DNA of 64,000 bases from CAIXPS01 sp034430115 (GTDB lineage Bacteria; Chloroflexota; Anaerolineae; J036; Brachytrichaceae): the NCBI GenBank assembly GCA_034430115.1, contig DAOUFG010000078.1, positions 10,606 through 74,605 of the forward strand. The letters are read 5' to 3'. The first letter of the stretch is position 1, and each line of letters opens with the position of its first letter. Position numbers and translations under genes: made by a program. The notes under the pieces were generated by a model, which had not been told where the DNA came from, searched no databases, and saw only the letters and a program-made list of their open reading frames with translations. Positions 7,664-17,138 of the stretch are shown here, one piece after another.

Positions 7664-8962
7664 TCAGGCTCCTGCCGTCGTCAGGATGAAGTTTTGCGGG
7701 TCCAGCCACTTTTGTGCAGCGGCGCGAATATCGGCCAGGGTCACGCTGTGCACGCGTTCGGAATAGTGCAGCAGGTAATCCAGCCCCAGGTCGTAACGCA
7801 CCATATTGGCGATGTGGCCGGCAATGCCTTCGTTCGTCTCCATCTGCAACGGCAACGAACCGACGAAGTAGGACTGGTTATCCTCCAACTCCGTTTGCTT
7901 CACCTTGCGCTCGCGAATCCGCCGCACCTCGGCCACCGAGATGTCCACCACGCGGTTCACTGTGTTGGGGTTCGTGCCGGCGCTGATCGTCCACGCGCCG
8001 GGGCCGGGGCCACCCTCAAAGCGGCTGCCGATGTAATATACCAACCCCTCTTCCTTGCGCACGCTCTCGCCTAGCCGGCCATACATGCCAAACTGGCCCA
8101 GGATGCTGTTCATCAACACGCAACTGATCCAGTCCGGCTCATAGCGCGACGGGCCTGGAATGCCCCAGATCAGCGTCGTCTGGCTCTTGCCCGGCATGGA
8201 GATATCCTTGCGCGATTGCCCGCTCACGCGTGGCACGGGCGGCATTTCGGGGCGCGCCGGGCGCACGGCTTCCCAATCGCCAAAGGCCGCCTGCACGCGT
8301 TCACAGGCCTCCTGCGCCTTGAGCGCTCCCACGACGACCACCACCATCCCTTCCGGGGCGTAATAGGTGCGATGAAAATCCGCCACGTCGTCGCACGTAA
8401 TCGCCTGCGCCGTCTCGGGGTAACCCTCCACCGAGTAGTGATAGGGATGCGTATCGGGGTAGCACATCTCGCGGAAGGCCAGGCCCGCCCGCGCACTGGT
8501 GCTGTTGGCGCGCTCCTCCAGTCCGGCGAGCCACTCGCCGCGTTCCTTCTCCACCCCTTCCGCGGGGAAGGTGGGGCGGCGAATCACGTCGCTCAGCATA
8601 TCCAGCATGAAAGGCATGTCCTCGGCCAGGCTCTTGGAAAAGAACCCCGTGGAGTGCATACCCGAAGAGACGCTCAAATTCGCGCCGATGGACTCGGTCA
8701 ATTCAAAGAGCTGCTCGTAGCTGAAGCGCTCCGTGCCGCGCATCAGGCAGTCCGACACGAACGAGGCCAGCCCCGCCTTGGCAGGCATTTCATCGCGCGC
8801 GCCAACGTTCAAATAGCCGCTCACCACCACCGCCGGGCTGGCGAAGTTTTCGTAGGCAAAAACGCGAATGCCATTTTTCAGTTTGAGCTGCACGATGTTG
8901 GCCTCACAAGGCAGCGACTGTGCCACCGCGCGCTTCGCTTGATACTTTTGTCTGCTTGGCAT
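7664..8962 (-). CDS. M16 (insulinase-like) peptidase homologue, non-catalytic partner
   Basis: 432-residue protein of the pitrilysin/M16 fold with two homologous halves. At the place of the HxxEH zinc site it reads GLASFVSDCLMRGT, so zinc binding is lost. The C-terminal half keeps FGMYGRLGESVRKEEGLVYYIGS, the R/Y substrate-binding segment. This matches the beta-type, inactive partner of two-subunit bacterial M16 peptidases. Its catalytic mate lies 8 bp upstream. The pair probably forms a heterodimer that degrades short peptides; no clear signal peptide is seen, so location is unclear. Confidence 0.85.
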   Translation of the reverse strand: MPSRQKYQAKRAVAQSLPCEANIVQLKLKNGIRVFAYENFASPAVVVSGYLNVGARDEMPAKAGLASFVSDCLMRGTERFSYEQLFELTESIGANLSVSSGMHSTGFFSKSLAEDMPFMLDMLSDVIRRPTFPAEGVEKERGEWLAGLEERANSTSARAGLAFREMCYPDTHPYHYSVEGYPETAQAITCDDVADFHRTYYAPEGMVVVVVGALKAQEACERVQAAFGDWEAVRPARPEMPPVPRVSGQSRKDISMPGKSQTTLIWGIPGPSRYEPDWISCVLMNSILGQFGMYGRLGESVRKEEGLVYYIGSRFEGGPGPGAWTISAGTNPNTVNRVVDISVAEVRRIRERKVKQTELEDNQSYFVGSLPLQMETNEGIAGHIANMVRYDLGLDYLLHYSERVHSVTLADIRAAAQKWLDPQNFILTTAGA

Positions 8963-8970
8963 GAATGTCC

Positions 8971-10356
8971 CTACTTCTCTTGCCCCCGGTAGTGGCCCAC
9001 CGTCACGTTATCGCGACTGAGATATTTCTCGGCCACGCGTCGCACGTCCTCTATGCCGACAGCGCTGAGGTTGTCCACAAAGCGGATGAACCACGCATAA
9101 TCGGCAAACACCTCACAGTACCCTAACCAGAACGCCTGGTTGGTGACAGACTCACTGCTGAAAGCGAACTGTGCTTTGGATTGTTTGATCGCCTTATCCA
9201 GCTCGGCCTGGGTGACGGACGACAGTTTCACCTTCTCGATCTCATCCCACAGCACGCGTTCCAGTTCGTCGATGTCCTTGCCCGGCTGCACCGTAGCAAA
9301 GAATGAATAGAGATAGGGATCGATTGTAGGCGTCACGCCTGCGCCCACATCGGCGGCCAGGCCGGTATCCACCAGCGCCTTGCTAAGCCGGCTGGAACGG
9401 TTGCTGGTGCCGCCGCCGGCAAATGAGAGCCCGCTCGCGCCGCATAACACCGAATCCAGCGCCATCAGCGGGAAGAAGTCCTCGTGCGCCTGGCTGTCGG
9501 GCCCGATTGGTGGCGGCGCATGAAACGACATCAGCAGATAGTCGGTACTGCCCTCGCCCTTCACCGTCACGCGGCGCTCGCCGCGCTGCTCCGGCTCATT
9601 GACCGAAAGCGGCGCAAGGTCGGGCCCGCGCTTCAGCTTGCCGTATAGCTGCGTCAGGCGCGCCAGCATCTCCTGCGTGTCAAAGTCGCCGGCCAGCGCG
9701 ACGATTGCGTTATTGGGCGTGTAGTAACGGCGATAGTGCGCGTATAAATCCTCGCGCGTCATGCTGGTCAGGTCGCACAGGTGGCCCACCACTTCATGCC
9801 CATAAGGGTGTACCTTGAAGGCCGCCGCCTGCACCTCCTCCGCCAGCCGGAAGACCGGGCTGTTTTCCGAACCCTGCCGCTCGTTGATGATGACGGTGCG
9901 TTCGCTCTGCACCTCCTGCGGGTCGATCAGCGAGTGCACCATGCGGTCCGCTTCCAGGCGCAACGCCAGGTCGATCTTGTTCGACGGCATCGTCTCATAG
10001 TAAGTGGTCCAATCGACCCAGGTCATGCCGTTGCGCATGCCGCCCTCGCGGCTCACCAGCCGGTCTAGTTCGGTTTCGCTGTACGTGGGCGTGCCTTTGA
10101 AGAGCATGTGCTCCACCCAGTGCGAAATGCCCGTGATGCCCAGGTGTTCATTGCGCGACCCCACGCGATACCACACCCAGAACGACGTCACCGGCGCAAT
10201 GTGCATCTCCTTCAGCACAAGCGTCAACCCATTGGGCAAGGCGGCCTTGGTAATGCCATCATGCTGCGCCAGGATGCGCGGGCGTGCAGATGGGAGGCGG
10301 CGTTTCGCAGCGCCGGTACGCGATAACCGTGCCGGCGCGCGAGTGTTTTTCGGCAT
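8971..10356 (-). CDS. M16 (insulinase-like) zinc peptidase, catalytic subunit
   Basis: 461-residue M16 peptidase. Zinc site HWVEH in GITGISHWVEHMLFKGTPTYSE, with the third ligand Glu further on in QSERTVIINERQGSEN. It begins about five bases after the stop of the UDP-glucose dehydrogenase gene and ends 8 bp before the inactive M16 partner, so all three are probably one transcript. The basic N-terminal 25 residues (RAPARLSRTGAAKRRLPSAR) are not a typical signal peptide. The active/inactive pairing follows the known M16B architecture; substrate unknown. Confidence 0.88.
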   Translation of the reverse strand: MPKNTRAPARLSRTGAAKRRLPSARPRILAQHDGITKAALPNGLTLVLKEMHIAPVTSFWVWYRVGSRNEHLGITGISHWVEHMLFKGTPTYSETELDRLVSREGGMRNGMTWVDWTTYYETMPSNKIDLALRLEADRMVHSLIDPQEVQSERTVIINERQGSENSPVFRLAEEVQAAAFKVHPYGHEVVGHLCDLTSMTREDLYAHYRRYYTPNNAIVALAGDFDTQEMLARLTQLYGKLKRGPDLAPLSVNEPEQRGERRVTVKGEGSTDYLLMSFHAPPPIGPDSQAHEDFFPLMALDSVLCGASGLSFAGGGTSNRSSRLSKALVDTGLAADVGAGVTPTIDPYLYSFFATVQPGKDIDELERVLWDEIEKVKLSSVTQAELDKAIKQSKAQFAFSSESVTNQAFWLGYCEVFADYAWFIRFVDNLSAVGIEDVRRVAEKYLSRDNVTVGHYRGQEK

Positions 10357-10361
10357 TTGTC

Positions 10362-11759
10362 TTACGATCCTTTATTGGTGGCGACAGGCTTCACGTCATT
10401 CCAATCCACTTTCGGTTGTGCGCCATTGCGGCCATTCGCGTAAGCCTGACCATAGCCACGGCCTAGGCCGCGGTAGATGAAGCCCATTTCATACATGACA
10501 GTTGGGTCATACAGGTTGCGCCCATCGATGAAGATCGGCAACTTCATGGAGCGCTTCACACGCTTCAAGTCCAAGTTCTTAAATTCGTTCCAGTCCGTCG
10601 CCAGGACGACCACGTCACACCCCTCGGCCAAATCGTAGGCGTCCTCGCACAGCTTGACCTCCTTCAACACGCGCGCGGAGTTTGGCATCGCCACCGGGTC
10701 ATAGGCTTTCACCAGCGCGCCCTGCTCCTGGAACAGATGTGCCAGGTCGATGCCGGGTGAATCGCGGATGTCGTCGGTGTTGGGCTTGAACGCCAACCCC
10801 AGGATGCCAACTGTCTTGCCGTTCAGGCCGCCGGCCAGTTCACGCGCCTTGGTGATCACGCTGCGGCGCTGGTCGGCATTGATCTGCATCACAGCCTGCA
10901 ACATTTGCGGGTGCTTGCCTTGCACGTTCGCCATGTGCATCAATGCGCTGACGTCCTTCGGGAAACACGAGCCGCCGTAGCCCAGCCCGGCATCCAGGAA
11001 GGCACGCCCAATGCGCTTGTCATAGCCCATGCCCACGGCCACTTCCTTCACATCCGCACCCAGCGCCTCGCAGATATTGGCGATCTCGTTAATGAACGAG
11101 ATCTTGGTCGCCAGGAATGCGTTGGAGGCATACTTGATCATTTCAGCGGTGCGCAGGTCGGTAACCACAATCGGCGCGCGCAATGGGAAGTAGAGTTGCG
11201 CCACGCGCTCGGCTGCGCTGCGGTCCAACGAGCCCAACACGATGCGGTCGGGGTTCAGGAAGTCGCTGATGGCGGAACCCTCGCGCAAAAACTCGGGGTT
11301 GCTCACCACACTGAAGGGAACGGGCTGGGGTTGCTTGTGAACCACGATGTCGGCCACCCAGTCACCTGTGCCGACGGGCACCGTGCTCTTATTGACGATG
11401 ATGACGGGGTGATCGATCATCTCGGCCACCGTCTCGGCCACCGCGCGCACGTAACGCAGGTCCGCCTCGCCATCCACGCCCTCGGGTGTACCCACGGCCA
11501 CGAACACCATCTCCGCCGGGGCCTCCGGGTTGTTCAACGCCTCCGCGTAGGAAGTGGTGAATGACAGGCGCCCCGCATTGACATTGCGACGCACCATTTC
11601 TTCCAACCCCGGCTCGTAAATCGGCATGACGTTTTGCCGCAACTTGGCGATGCGCTCCTCGTTCACGTCCAGGCACACCACCCGATTGCCCATATCGGCA
11701 AAACACGTTCCTGTAACCAGCCCAACGTAACCAACGCCAATGACAGTGATATTTCTCAT
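10362..11759 (-). CDS. ugd: UDP-glucose 6-dehydrogenase family protein
   Basis: Oxidises UDP-glucose (or a related nucleotide sugar) to the uronic acid with two NAD+. N-terminal Rossmann motif VIGVGYVGLVTGTCFAD; catalytic cysteine in GLGYGGSCFPKDVSAL; C-terminal domain with GLAFKPNTDDIRDSPG. The length of 465 residues is normal. UDP-glucuronate would feed surface polysaccharide made by the locus at 13.5-25.5 kb. First gene of the series with the two M16 genes and acpS. The family also includes GDP-mannose and UDP-ManNAc dehydrogenases, so substrate is inferred from closest motif match. Confidence 0.88.
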   Translation of the reverse strand: MRNITVIGVGYVGLVTGTCFADMGNRVVCLDVNEERIAKLRQNVMPIYEPGLEEMVRRNVNAGRLSFTTSYAEALNNPEAPAEMVFVAVGTPEGVDGEADLRYVRAVAETVAEMIDHPVIIVNKSTVPVGTGDWVADIVVHKQPQPVPFSVVSNPEFLREGSAISDFLNPDRIVLGSLDRSAAERVAQLYFPLRAPIVVTDLRTAEMIKYASNAFLATKISFINEIANICEALGADVKEVAVGMGYDKRIGRAFLDAGLGYGGSCFPKDVSALMHMANVQGKHPQMLQAVMQINADQRRSVITKARELAGGLNGKTVGILGLAFKPNTDDIRDSPGIDLAHLFQEQGALVKAYDPVAMPNSARVLKEVKLCEDAYDLAEGCDVVVLATDWNEFKNLDLKRVKRSMKLPIFIDGRNLYDPTVMYEMGFIYRGLGRGYGQAYANGRNGAQPKVDWNDVKPVATNKGS

Positions 11760-11914
11760 TTCTTTCCCCCAAACAAAAACGAGATTGGAGTTGGAGATGC
11801 GAGATTGGTTAATTCACCACAAATCAAAACGACTGTACAGGTGAGGGTTCCACCTGCATGATCGATGTCATCCGTAGTTGAGAGCGCCCAATCTCCATCT
11901 CAAATCTCTAATCT
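11760..11914. repeat. AATCTC-family spacer repeats
   Basis: GAGATTGGAGTTGGAGATGC (11780-11799) and the opposed CAATCTCCATCTCAAATCTC (11890-11909) flank the spacer between asd and ugd. No gene is visible between them. Confidence 0.5.
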
Positions 11915-12991
11915 CTAGTTACCAATTAATCCCCACTTTGCAGCCAACTCCGCATTGAGCAGGCTTCCGCCGGCAGCGCCACGTAAGGTGTTGTGCGCCA
12001 GCGTAACGTACTTTACACCACAACTTCCAAACAACGGCTCGGGCCGCACACGACCGACGACGGTGCTCATCCCCTTCCCCGTCAAGCGATCTCGCCGCGT
12101 CTGCGGGCGGTCGGGCTCGCTGCGCACCACGATCGGTTGCTCAGGCGCCATCGGCAAACCCTTCACTTCCGGGAAGCGATATTCGCTCAACGTGCGCGAC
12201 ACCTCTTCAGGCGTGGCCGGCGAGCCCAATTCCACGGACATGGTAACGATATGGCCATCAATCACCGGCACGCGGTTGCAGTGCGCGCTCAACGCCAGCG
12301 TCGCATCTTCGATGTGATCCTCGCGCAACGTCCCCAGCAGCTTGCGCGCCTCGGCTTCCAGCTTTTCCTCCTCACCTTTGATGTAGGGGATGACGTTATC
12401 GGTGATGTCGAGCGAAGGGACGCCCGGGTAGCCCGCCCCGCTCTCGGCCTGCATGGAAACCGCAAACACGCGCTTGATGCCGAAACGATCATACAACGGA
12501 CGCAGCGACATGCTTGGGCCGCTGACGGTGCAGTTGGTATTGCAGCAAATGCCGCCGCTCCAATCGCGCAGCCGGCGTTGCGCCTTGAGCAATTGTAAAT
12601 GACCGCCATTCACCTCGGTAATCACCAGTGGGACGTCGGATACCTGCCGGTGGAACGAGGCGTTGGAGAAAATAGTCACGCCGGCTTTGGCAAAATCCGG
12701 CTCGGCCGCCTGCGCTGAATCGTTGGGCAGTGCGCTGAAGGCGACGCTGAAATCGGCCCGCGTGCCAACGATCGTCGCCTGGGTGGGCAACAACACGACA
12801 TCGCGCACGTTCTCTGGGATATCGCCTTCGATGACCCAGTGCGCGGCATCGGCATAGCGCTTACCCTCACTGCGGTCCGAAGCCGTTAACGCAGCGATTT
12901 CGAATATCGGATGATTTGCGAGGAGCTGTATGAACCGCTGTCCGACGGCTCCTGTTGCACCAAGGACAGCTACAGGGATCTTGTTCGCCAT
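11915..12991 (-). CDS. asd: Aspartate-semialdehyde dehydrogenase (archaeal/fungal type)
   Basis: Reduces aspartyl phosphate to aspartate semialdehyde for lysine, threonine and methionine synthesis. NADP-binding motif VAVLGATGAVGQRFIQLL; catalytic cysteine in CCNTNCTVSGP; substrate Glu in MQAESGAGYPG; His in ALSAHCNRVPVIDGH. The 358-residue length and the CNTNC block match the archaeal/fungal subfamily rather than the E. coli type. Monocistronic by spacing on both sides. Confidence 0.93.
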   Translation of the reverse strand: MANKIPVAVLGATGAVGQRFIQLLANHPIFEIAALTASDRSEGKRYADAAHWVIEGDIPENVRDVVLLPTQATIVGTRADFSVAFSALPNDSAQAAEPDFAKAGVTIFSNASFHRQVSDVPLVITEVNGGHLQLLKAQRRLRDWSGGICCNTNCTVSGPSMSLRPLYDRFGIKRVFAVSMQAESGAGYPGVPSLDITDNVIPYIKGEEEKLEAEARKLLGTLREDHIEDATLALSAHCNRVPVIDGHIVTMSVELGSPATPEEVSRTLSEYRFPEVKGLPMAPEQPIVVRSEPDRPQTRRDRLTGKGMSTVVGRVRPEPLFGSCGVKYVTLAHNTLRGAAGGSLLNAELAAKWGLIGN

Positions 12992-13076
12992 TTGGCTCTT
13001 GATGATACCTCAGGAGCATCAACGGACATTCGTTGGCGCGATTGACGCGAAATGCTCAAGCATCACTGGCCAGTTG

Positions 13077-13517
13077 TCAAGCCCTATTGCAATCCCATTC
13101 GTTTAAATTCGTTGACTCTCCGAGCGTGATGAAATCCTTGATCGCCGCAAAGATCGCATCGCCGATGCCCTTCACCTCACGAATATCCTCGATGCGTTTG
13201 AATGGCCCATGTTCCTGGCGATAGGCGATAATACGTTGCGCGAGTGTCGGGCCGATGTGTGGCAGGCTTGCCAGTGCGTCGGCGTCCGCCGTATTGATAT
13301 TGACTTTGTTCGCCGGCGAAGGAGTCTCCACGAGGGTAGTCGCGCGCGGGCTGCTCGTTGCACGTGGTGTGCGCGTGGGGTGTGCAGTTGGCTCTGGGGT
13401 GACGTAGAGCGTGGCCGATACAGCCGGCGTCTCGAGGATAATGGGTTGCGCAGCAGTGCCGCAGCCTGCCAGCAGGACGATGAGTATCAATAGCGCCCAC
13501 GTCGAACAATGGGTCAT
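13077..13517 (-). CDS. ComEA-like helix-hairpin-helix lipoprotein
   Basis: 146 residues with an N-terminal lipoprotein signal (ALLILIVLLAGC; lipobox LAGC), a Thr/Pro-rich linker to about residue 68, then a tandem HhH domain starting KVNINTADADALASLPHIGP and ending REVKGIGDAIFAAIKDFI. This is the ComEA DNA-receptor architecture, though many short HhH lipoproteins have no proven role in transformation and no comEC is nearby. The last residues (STNLNEWDCN) are encoded by the micro-repeat at 13087-13115. Divergent from rfbD with a 35 bp gap. Confidence 0.85.
   Translation of the reverse strand: MTHCSTWALLILIVLLAGCGTAAQPIILETPAVSATLYVTPEPTAHPTRTPRATSSPRATTLVETPSPANKVNINTADADALASLPHIGPTLAQRIIAYRQEHGPFKRIEDIREVKGIGDAIFAAIKDFITLGESTNLNEWDCNRA
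13084..13118. repeat. ATTCGT-type micro-repeat at gene end
   Basis: CCATTCGTTTAAATTCGTTG at 13094-13113 resembles the CCATTCGTGGAGATTCGTGG unit inserted in purB. Here it encodes the C-terminal tail of the HhH lipoprotein. Confidence 0.5.
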
Positions 13518-13552
13518 ATGTTGCTAGAATTATTATAAGGGCTCAACTCTTT

Positions 13553-14437
13553 ATGAATATCATTCTGATTGGCGCAAATGGGCAATTGGGAACCGACCTA
13601 TGCGCAGCATTGGCAGCACACAATGTGATTGCAGCCATCCAACCCGGCACACCCGCTGGTGATCTGAAGCAGGTGGTTGAACTTGACGTAAGTAACACCG
13701 CCCAGGTGCGCGCTTGTATCGCTCAGTATGCACCTCAGTTAGTCATTAATACGGCCGCCTTTCATCGTGTGGATGATATAGAAAAAGATGCTGCCATGGC
13801 ATTGCAGATCAACGCCTTGGCGGCACAGCAACTGGCACTCGTTTGCCGCGAAGCGGACATCGCCCTGATGTACTTCAGCACCGATTACGTGTTCGATGGC
13901 GCCCATGACACCCCCTACACCGAAGCAGACTTGCCCAACCCCATCAGCGCATATGGGGCGACCAAACTGGCCGGTGAACTCTTGATTCGCTCGGCCTGGC
14001 ACAAACACTACATCCTGCGCCCATGTGGGCTCTATGGCACTGCAGGTGCCATGGGCAAAGGCGGCAACTTCGTCAACACAATGCTCCGCCTGGCACGTGA
14101 AGGCAAGCCCATTCGCGTCATCGACGATCAAATCTGTACTCCCACCTTCACCCAGGATCTGGCCGCTCAAATCGCCACGCTGATCGAGACCGGCCAATAC
14201 GGCACGTACCACACGACAAATGATGGGGCATGCTCGTGGTACGAATTTACATTGGAAATCTTTCGTCTCGCAGGGCTATCACCAAGTGTCACCCCAATCA
14301 CGAGCGAGGAGTTCAACGCGCCCGCAAAGCGGCCCGCCTACTCCGTACTCGAAAATCACGCCCTGCGCCAGTTAGGGATCGACCGCATGCGTGATTGGCA
14401 CGCAGCATTGGCCGAATACATCCGGCTGGTTTGCTAA
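13553..14437 (+). CDS. rfbD: dTDP-4-dehydrorhamnose reductase
   Basis: Last step of dTDP-L-rhamnose synthesis. Short-chain dehydrogenase fold: nucleotide loop LIGANGQLGTD, STDYVFDG block and catalytic YGATK in ISAYGATKLAGELLI. 294 residues, normal for RmlD. No rfbA, rfbB or rfbC is in the window, so the other pathway genes lie elsewhere. It opens the glycan locus, 32 bp ahead of the Wzt-type ATPase, and has GC-rich codon use like the core genome. Confidence 0.9.
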   Translation: MNIILIGANGQLGTDLCAALAAHNVIAAIQPGTPAGDLKQVVELDVSNTAQVRACIAQYAPQLVINTAAFHRVDDIEKDAAMALQINALAAQQLALVCREADIALMYFSTDYVFDGAHDTPYTEADLPNPISAYGATKLAGELLIRSAWHKHYILRPCGLYGTAGAMGKGGNFVNTMLRLAREGKPIRVIDDQICTPTFTQDLAAQIATLIETGQYGTYHTTNDGACSWYEFTLEIFRLAGLSPSVTPITSEEFNAPAKRPAYSVLENHALRQLGIDRMRDWHAALAEYIRLVC

Positions 14438-14469
14438 GCCAACACATCTTCATTTCGGACGTCAACAGT

Positions 14470-15741
14470 ATGTCAACAGCAATCGAATTTTCGCACGTTT
14501 CCAAGCATTTCCGCCTGGAACGTGATAAACCCCGCGCTTTTCAAGATCTCTTCATCTCCCTGGCCCAGCGCAGACGCAACCGGGAGGCGGAGGAATTCTG
14601 GGCACTGAAAGACGTCAGTTTCGACGTACAACGTGGCGAGACAATAGGTTTGATCGGCTCTAATGGTTCCGGCAAGAGCACTTCACTCAAGTTGATCACT
14701 CGCATCATTTCACCTAGCGCCGGAACAGTGAGTATACATGGGCGTGTTACAGCTTTATTGGAACTTGGTGCAGGCTTTCACCCTGAACTCAGCGGACGCG
14801 ACAACGTCTATCTAAACGGGACCATACTAGGCCTTTCACGCAAGGAAATCAGCAAGAAGATAGATGCCATCATTGAGTTCTCTGAGCTTGAAGACTTCAT
14901 CGACGTACAGGTCAAGAACTACTCCAGTGGGATGTATGCCAGGCTAGGCTTCGCTGTTTCTGTCTACCTGGACCCTGAAATTCTTCTTATAGATGAAGTA
15001 TTATCGGTTGGAGATCAAAGCTTTCAGCAAAAATGCAATGAGCGCATGCTCAAATTAAGGCAGCAGGGAATTACCATCGCTTTTGTATCCCATGACTTAG
15101 ATAGCGTCAGCCGCTTATGTTCCAGAGCAGTATGGCTTGATCATGGTCACGTCATCATGGACGATGAAGCCCCTAAAGTAACAGAAGCCTACTACAAACA
15201 CGTCTTAGAGAAAGATAGTTCGGATCGCAACGAAGGCACAGCGTGGGCAGGGAATCGTCTCGGAAGTGGCGAAGCACGGATCACAAAGATAGAGTTTTTA
15301 GGCAAAGAGGGGACTTTACGCCATGTGTTCTTGACCAACGAGCCATTGACTATCAGAATGTACTATAAAACTTTTCAACGAATAGAACTGCCAGTATTTG
15401 GACTCGCCTTCTATCATGCAGCCTCAGGGACACATCTTTCTGGGCCAAACAACCGCTTCGACAATATAAAGTTCCCTGTTATCTCAGACCAGGGGTACAT
15501 TGATTACCACATTGACAAGATACCCTTCCTTCCAGGCGACTACTTACTCAGCACCTCGATTTATGATTGGAACGATACACACCAATATGACTTCTATCAC
15601 CATTGCGCGCGTTTCACAATCATCCCCGGCGGGACAAATGAGCGTTACGGGCTAGTTTCCATGAATGGTTCGTGGGACCATATAGCTTTGAGCACAAAGA
15701 TTGATATGGCTGAAGCAGAAAGAACAACAGGAATAATGTGA
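14470..15741 (+). CDS. Wzt-type ABC transporter ATPase for polysaccharide export
   Basis: 423 residues. ATPase domain with Walker A GSNGSGKST, signature YSSGM, Walker B PEILLIDEVLSVGD and switch FVSHD, followed from about residue 260 by a Wzt-like beta-sandwich that in the family binds the glycan end. Start set at the ATG 14470 (MSTAIEFSHVSKHF), since the upstream open frame lies over the end of rfbD. The ATPase needs a Wzm-type permease, but none is encoded in this window. Downstream is an IS3 remnant where a partner gene might have stood. Base composition becomes AT-richer through this gene. Confidence 0.88.
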   Translation: MSTAIEFSHVSKHFRLERDKPRAFQDLFISLAQRRRNREAEEFWALKDVSFDVQRGETIGLIGSNGSGKSTSLKLITRIISPSAGTVSIHGRVTALLELGAGFHPELSGRDNVYLNGTILGLSRKEISKKIDAIIEFSELEDFIDVQVKNYSSGMYARLGFAVSVYLDPEILLIDEVLSVGDQSFQQKCNERMLKLRQQGITIAFVSHDLDSVSRLCSRAVWLDHGHVIMDDEAPKVTEAYYKHVLEKDSSDRNEGTAWAGNRLGSGEARITKIEFLGKEGTLRHVFLTNEPLTIRMYYKTFQRIELPVFGLAFYHAASGTHLSGPNNRFDNIKFPVISDQGYIDYHIDKIPFLPGDYLLSTSIYDWNDTHQYDFYHHCARFTIIPGGTNERYGLVSMNGSWDHIALSTKIDMAEAERTTGIM

Positions 15742-15789
15742 CATGGGTGTTCTTCACGGAATACTGGCTACCTTGGGCAATAAAGATGA

Positions 15790-16047
15790 TGTCGGGAATG
15801 GCGCAGCCAAGAATTCACAGCAGACTTCAAAGCGCAAGTGGTGCTGGAACCGTTAATTAGGGAGAAGAACGCCACAAAATTGGCCTGCGAGCATGACATC
15901 AAAGATAACTTGACCGGTGGCCTGACATGTGCAATTTGTGGAACGCAACGCACACGCGTCGCCGAACTAGGGCAAATGATCGGTTGATTGACGATGCAAC
16001 CGGCAATGGCGGAAAGCATCGGTGTAGCTGGACTCCACAAGGAATAG
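15790..16047 (+). pseudogene. IS3-family OrfA transposase remnant
   Basis: From 15811 the frame reads EFTADFKAQVVLEPLIREKN, then ATKLACEHDIKDNLTGGL and RVAELGQMIG. It then crosses a TGA at 15985-15987 and continues LTMQPAMAESIGVAGLHKE to a TAG at 16045-16047. These are the helix-turn-helix and leucine-zipper parts of IS3-family OrfA. There is no start codon, part of the middle is missing, and no OrfB follows, so this is a decayed insertion sequence. It sits between the Wzt-type gene and the convergent glycan genes. Confidence 0.75.
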
Positions 16048-16115
16048 AAGCACAAGCGATCATGAAGACACTGGTGGGGATATCAGCGATACGATTGCTT
16101 TATAATCTGCGTTTC

Positions 16116-17138
16116 TTACTCCCACCCTCGCAACCACGGCGTGCGACTCACCAGAGTGCGTGAATAATATAAGCCCCTATGCTCTTTTGCCTGTTCTTCG
16201 CGTAACAATTCCTCTCTATCCCATTGAGCAAGCTGTTGCGTCTGTATAAGAATATCCTTCTTGGGACGAGCAAGTATGTAGTCAAATAAAGATGAATTCG
16301 GATGTTTTGTCAGAAATTTCTCATCCGCGCGCATAATATGCTCCAACCAAGACAACTGTTCAGCAGAGCTTGCTCTTGAAAAGTTAACATTATGGGTTAG
16401 AACCACATATGCTAAAGCGCCACCTCCATGCTTGTAATCATCAATATGAAAATAACGCTGCAAAAAGGGAACGATTAACTCGGAGTGTATCGCTTCTGTA
16501 GGATCCAATGAGAGCATTGTGGGCAAGTGAGGGTAACGCATTTGTTGGCGAAGTGAAGTGGGCAATGTACTATTTAGCCACAAAGCCGCTACCCATTGGC
16601 GAACAGGATACTGATTACGATGAGGCCCTACATAATCGTAACTCACAAAACATCCATCTTCTGGTAATAGTTCAGCAATCTTATGGAATATCCTGTTTAA
16701 ATAAGCATTATGATGAGCTGCAGCATAATTCACAACGAGGTCGTAACCATCTTCAGGGAAGTCGGCGCTGTTTGTGTCCATTTGATAATAGCGTAAAGGT
16801 AACCCCATGGCTTTTTTACGTGCCTGTTCTAGCAAGCCAGTTAAAAAATCCACCCCCACAGCCTCATCAAATAATCCTTGTGCAAACAGAGCACGTTCTA
16901 CCCACCCATCACCACAATTTAGGATCAGAGCTTTTTTAAAGCGGCGCCCTTTCACAGTCTTCTGAAAATACTCATCCCATGAGACAAAGACATCTCCGCT
17001 GATTCTCCGATTCACCTCCATTGCAATATAACGATAATCGTTCCAGTAGACGCCTTGATAATAATTGGCGTTTTTAATGCTTGGGACAATATTGTCAGAT
17101 ACCGGGGCAGGCCCAATTAAATCTCCCCCTTTATGCAT
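16116..17138 (-). CDS. Class I SAM-dependent methyltransferase
   Basis: 340 residues from the ATG at 17136-17138 (MHKGGDLIGPAPVSDN). The frame is open further upstream, but that part overlaps the preceding glycosyltransferase by over 100 bp, and this start gives an 8-bp overlap. SAM-binding motif I is ALILNCGDGWVERALFAQG, the acidic motif II VGVDFLTG, and post-motif blocks DLVVNYAAAHHN and ELLPEDGCFVSYDYVG. The C-terminal 150 residues match nothing I know. It probably modifies a sugar or glycan end; its place in a glycosyltransferase run supports that but gives no acceptor. Confidence 0.8.
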   Translation of the reverse strand: MHKGGDLIGPAPVSDNIVPSIKNANYYQGVYWNDYRYIAMEVNRRISGDVFVSWDEYFQKTVKGRRFKKALILNCGDGWVERALFAQGLFDEAVGVDFLTGLLEQARKKAMGLPLRYYQMDTNSADFPEDGYDLVVNYAAAHHNAYLNRIFHKIAELLPEDGCFVSYDYVGPHRNQYPVRQWVAALWLNSTLPTSLRQQMRYPHLPTMLSLDPTEAIHSELIVPFLQRYFHIDDYKHGGGALAYVVLTHNVNFSRASSAEQLSWLEHIMRADEKFLTKHPNSSLFDYILARPKKDILIQTQQLAQWDREELLREEQAKEHRGLYYSRTLVSRTPWLRGWE

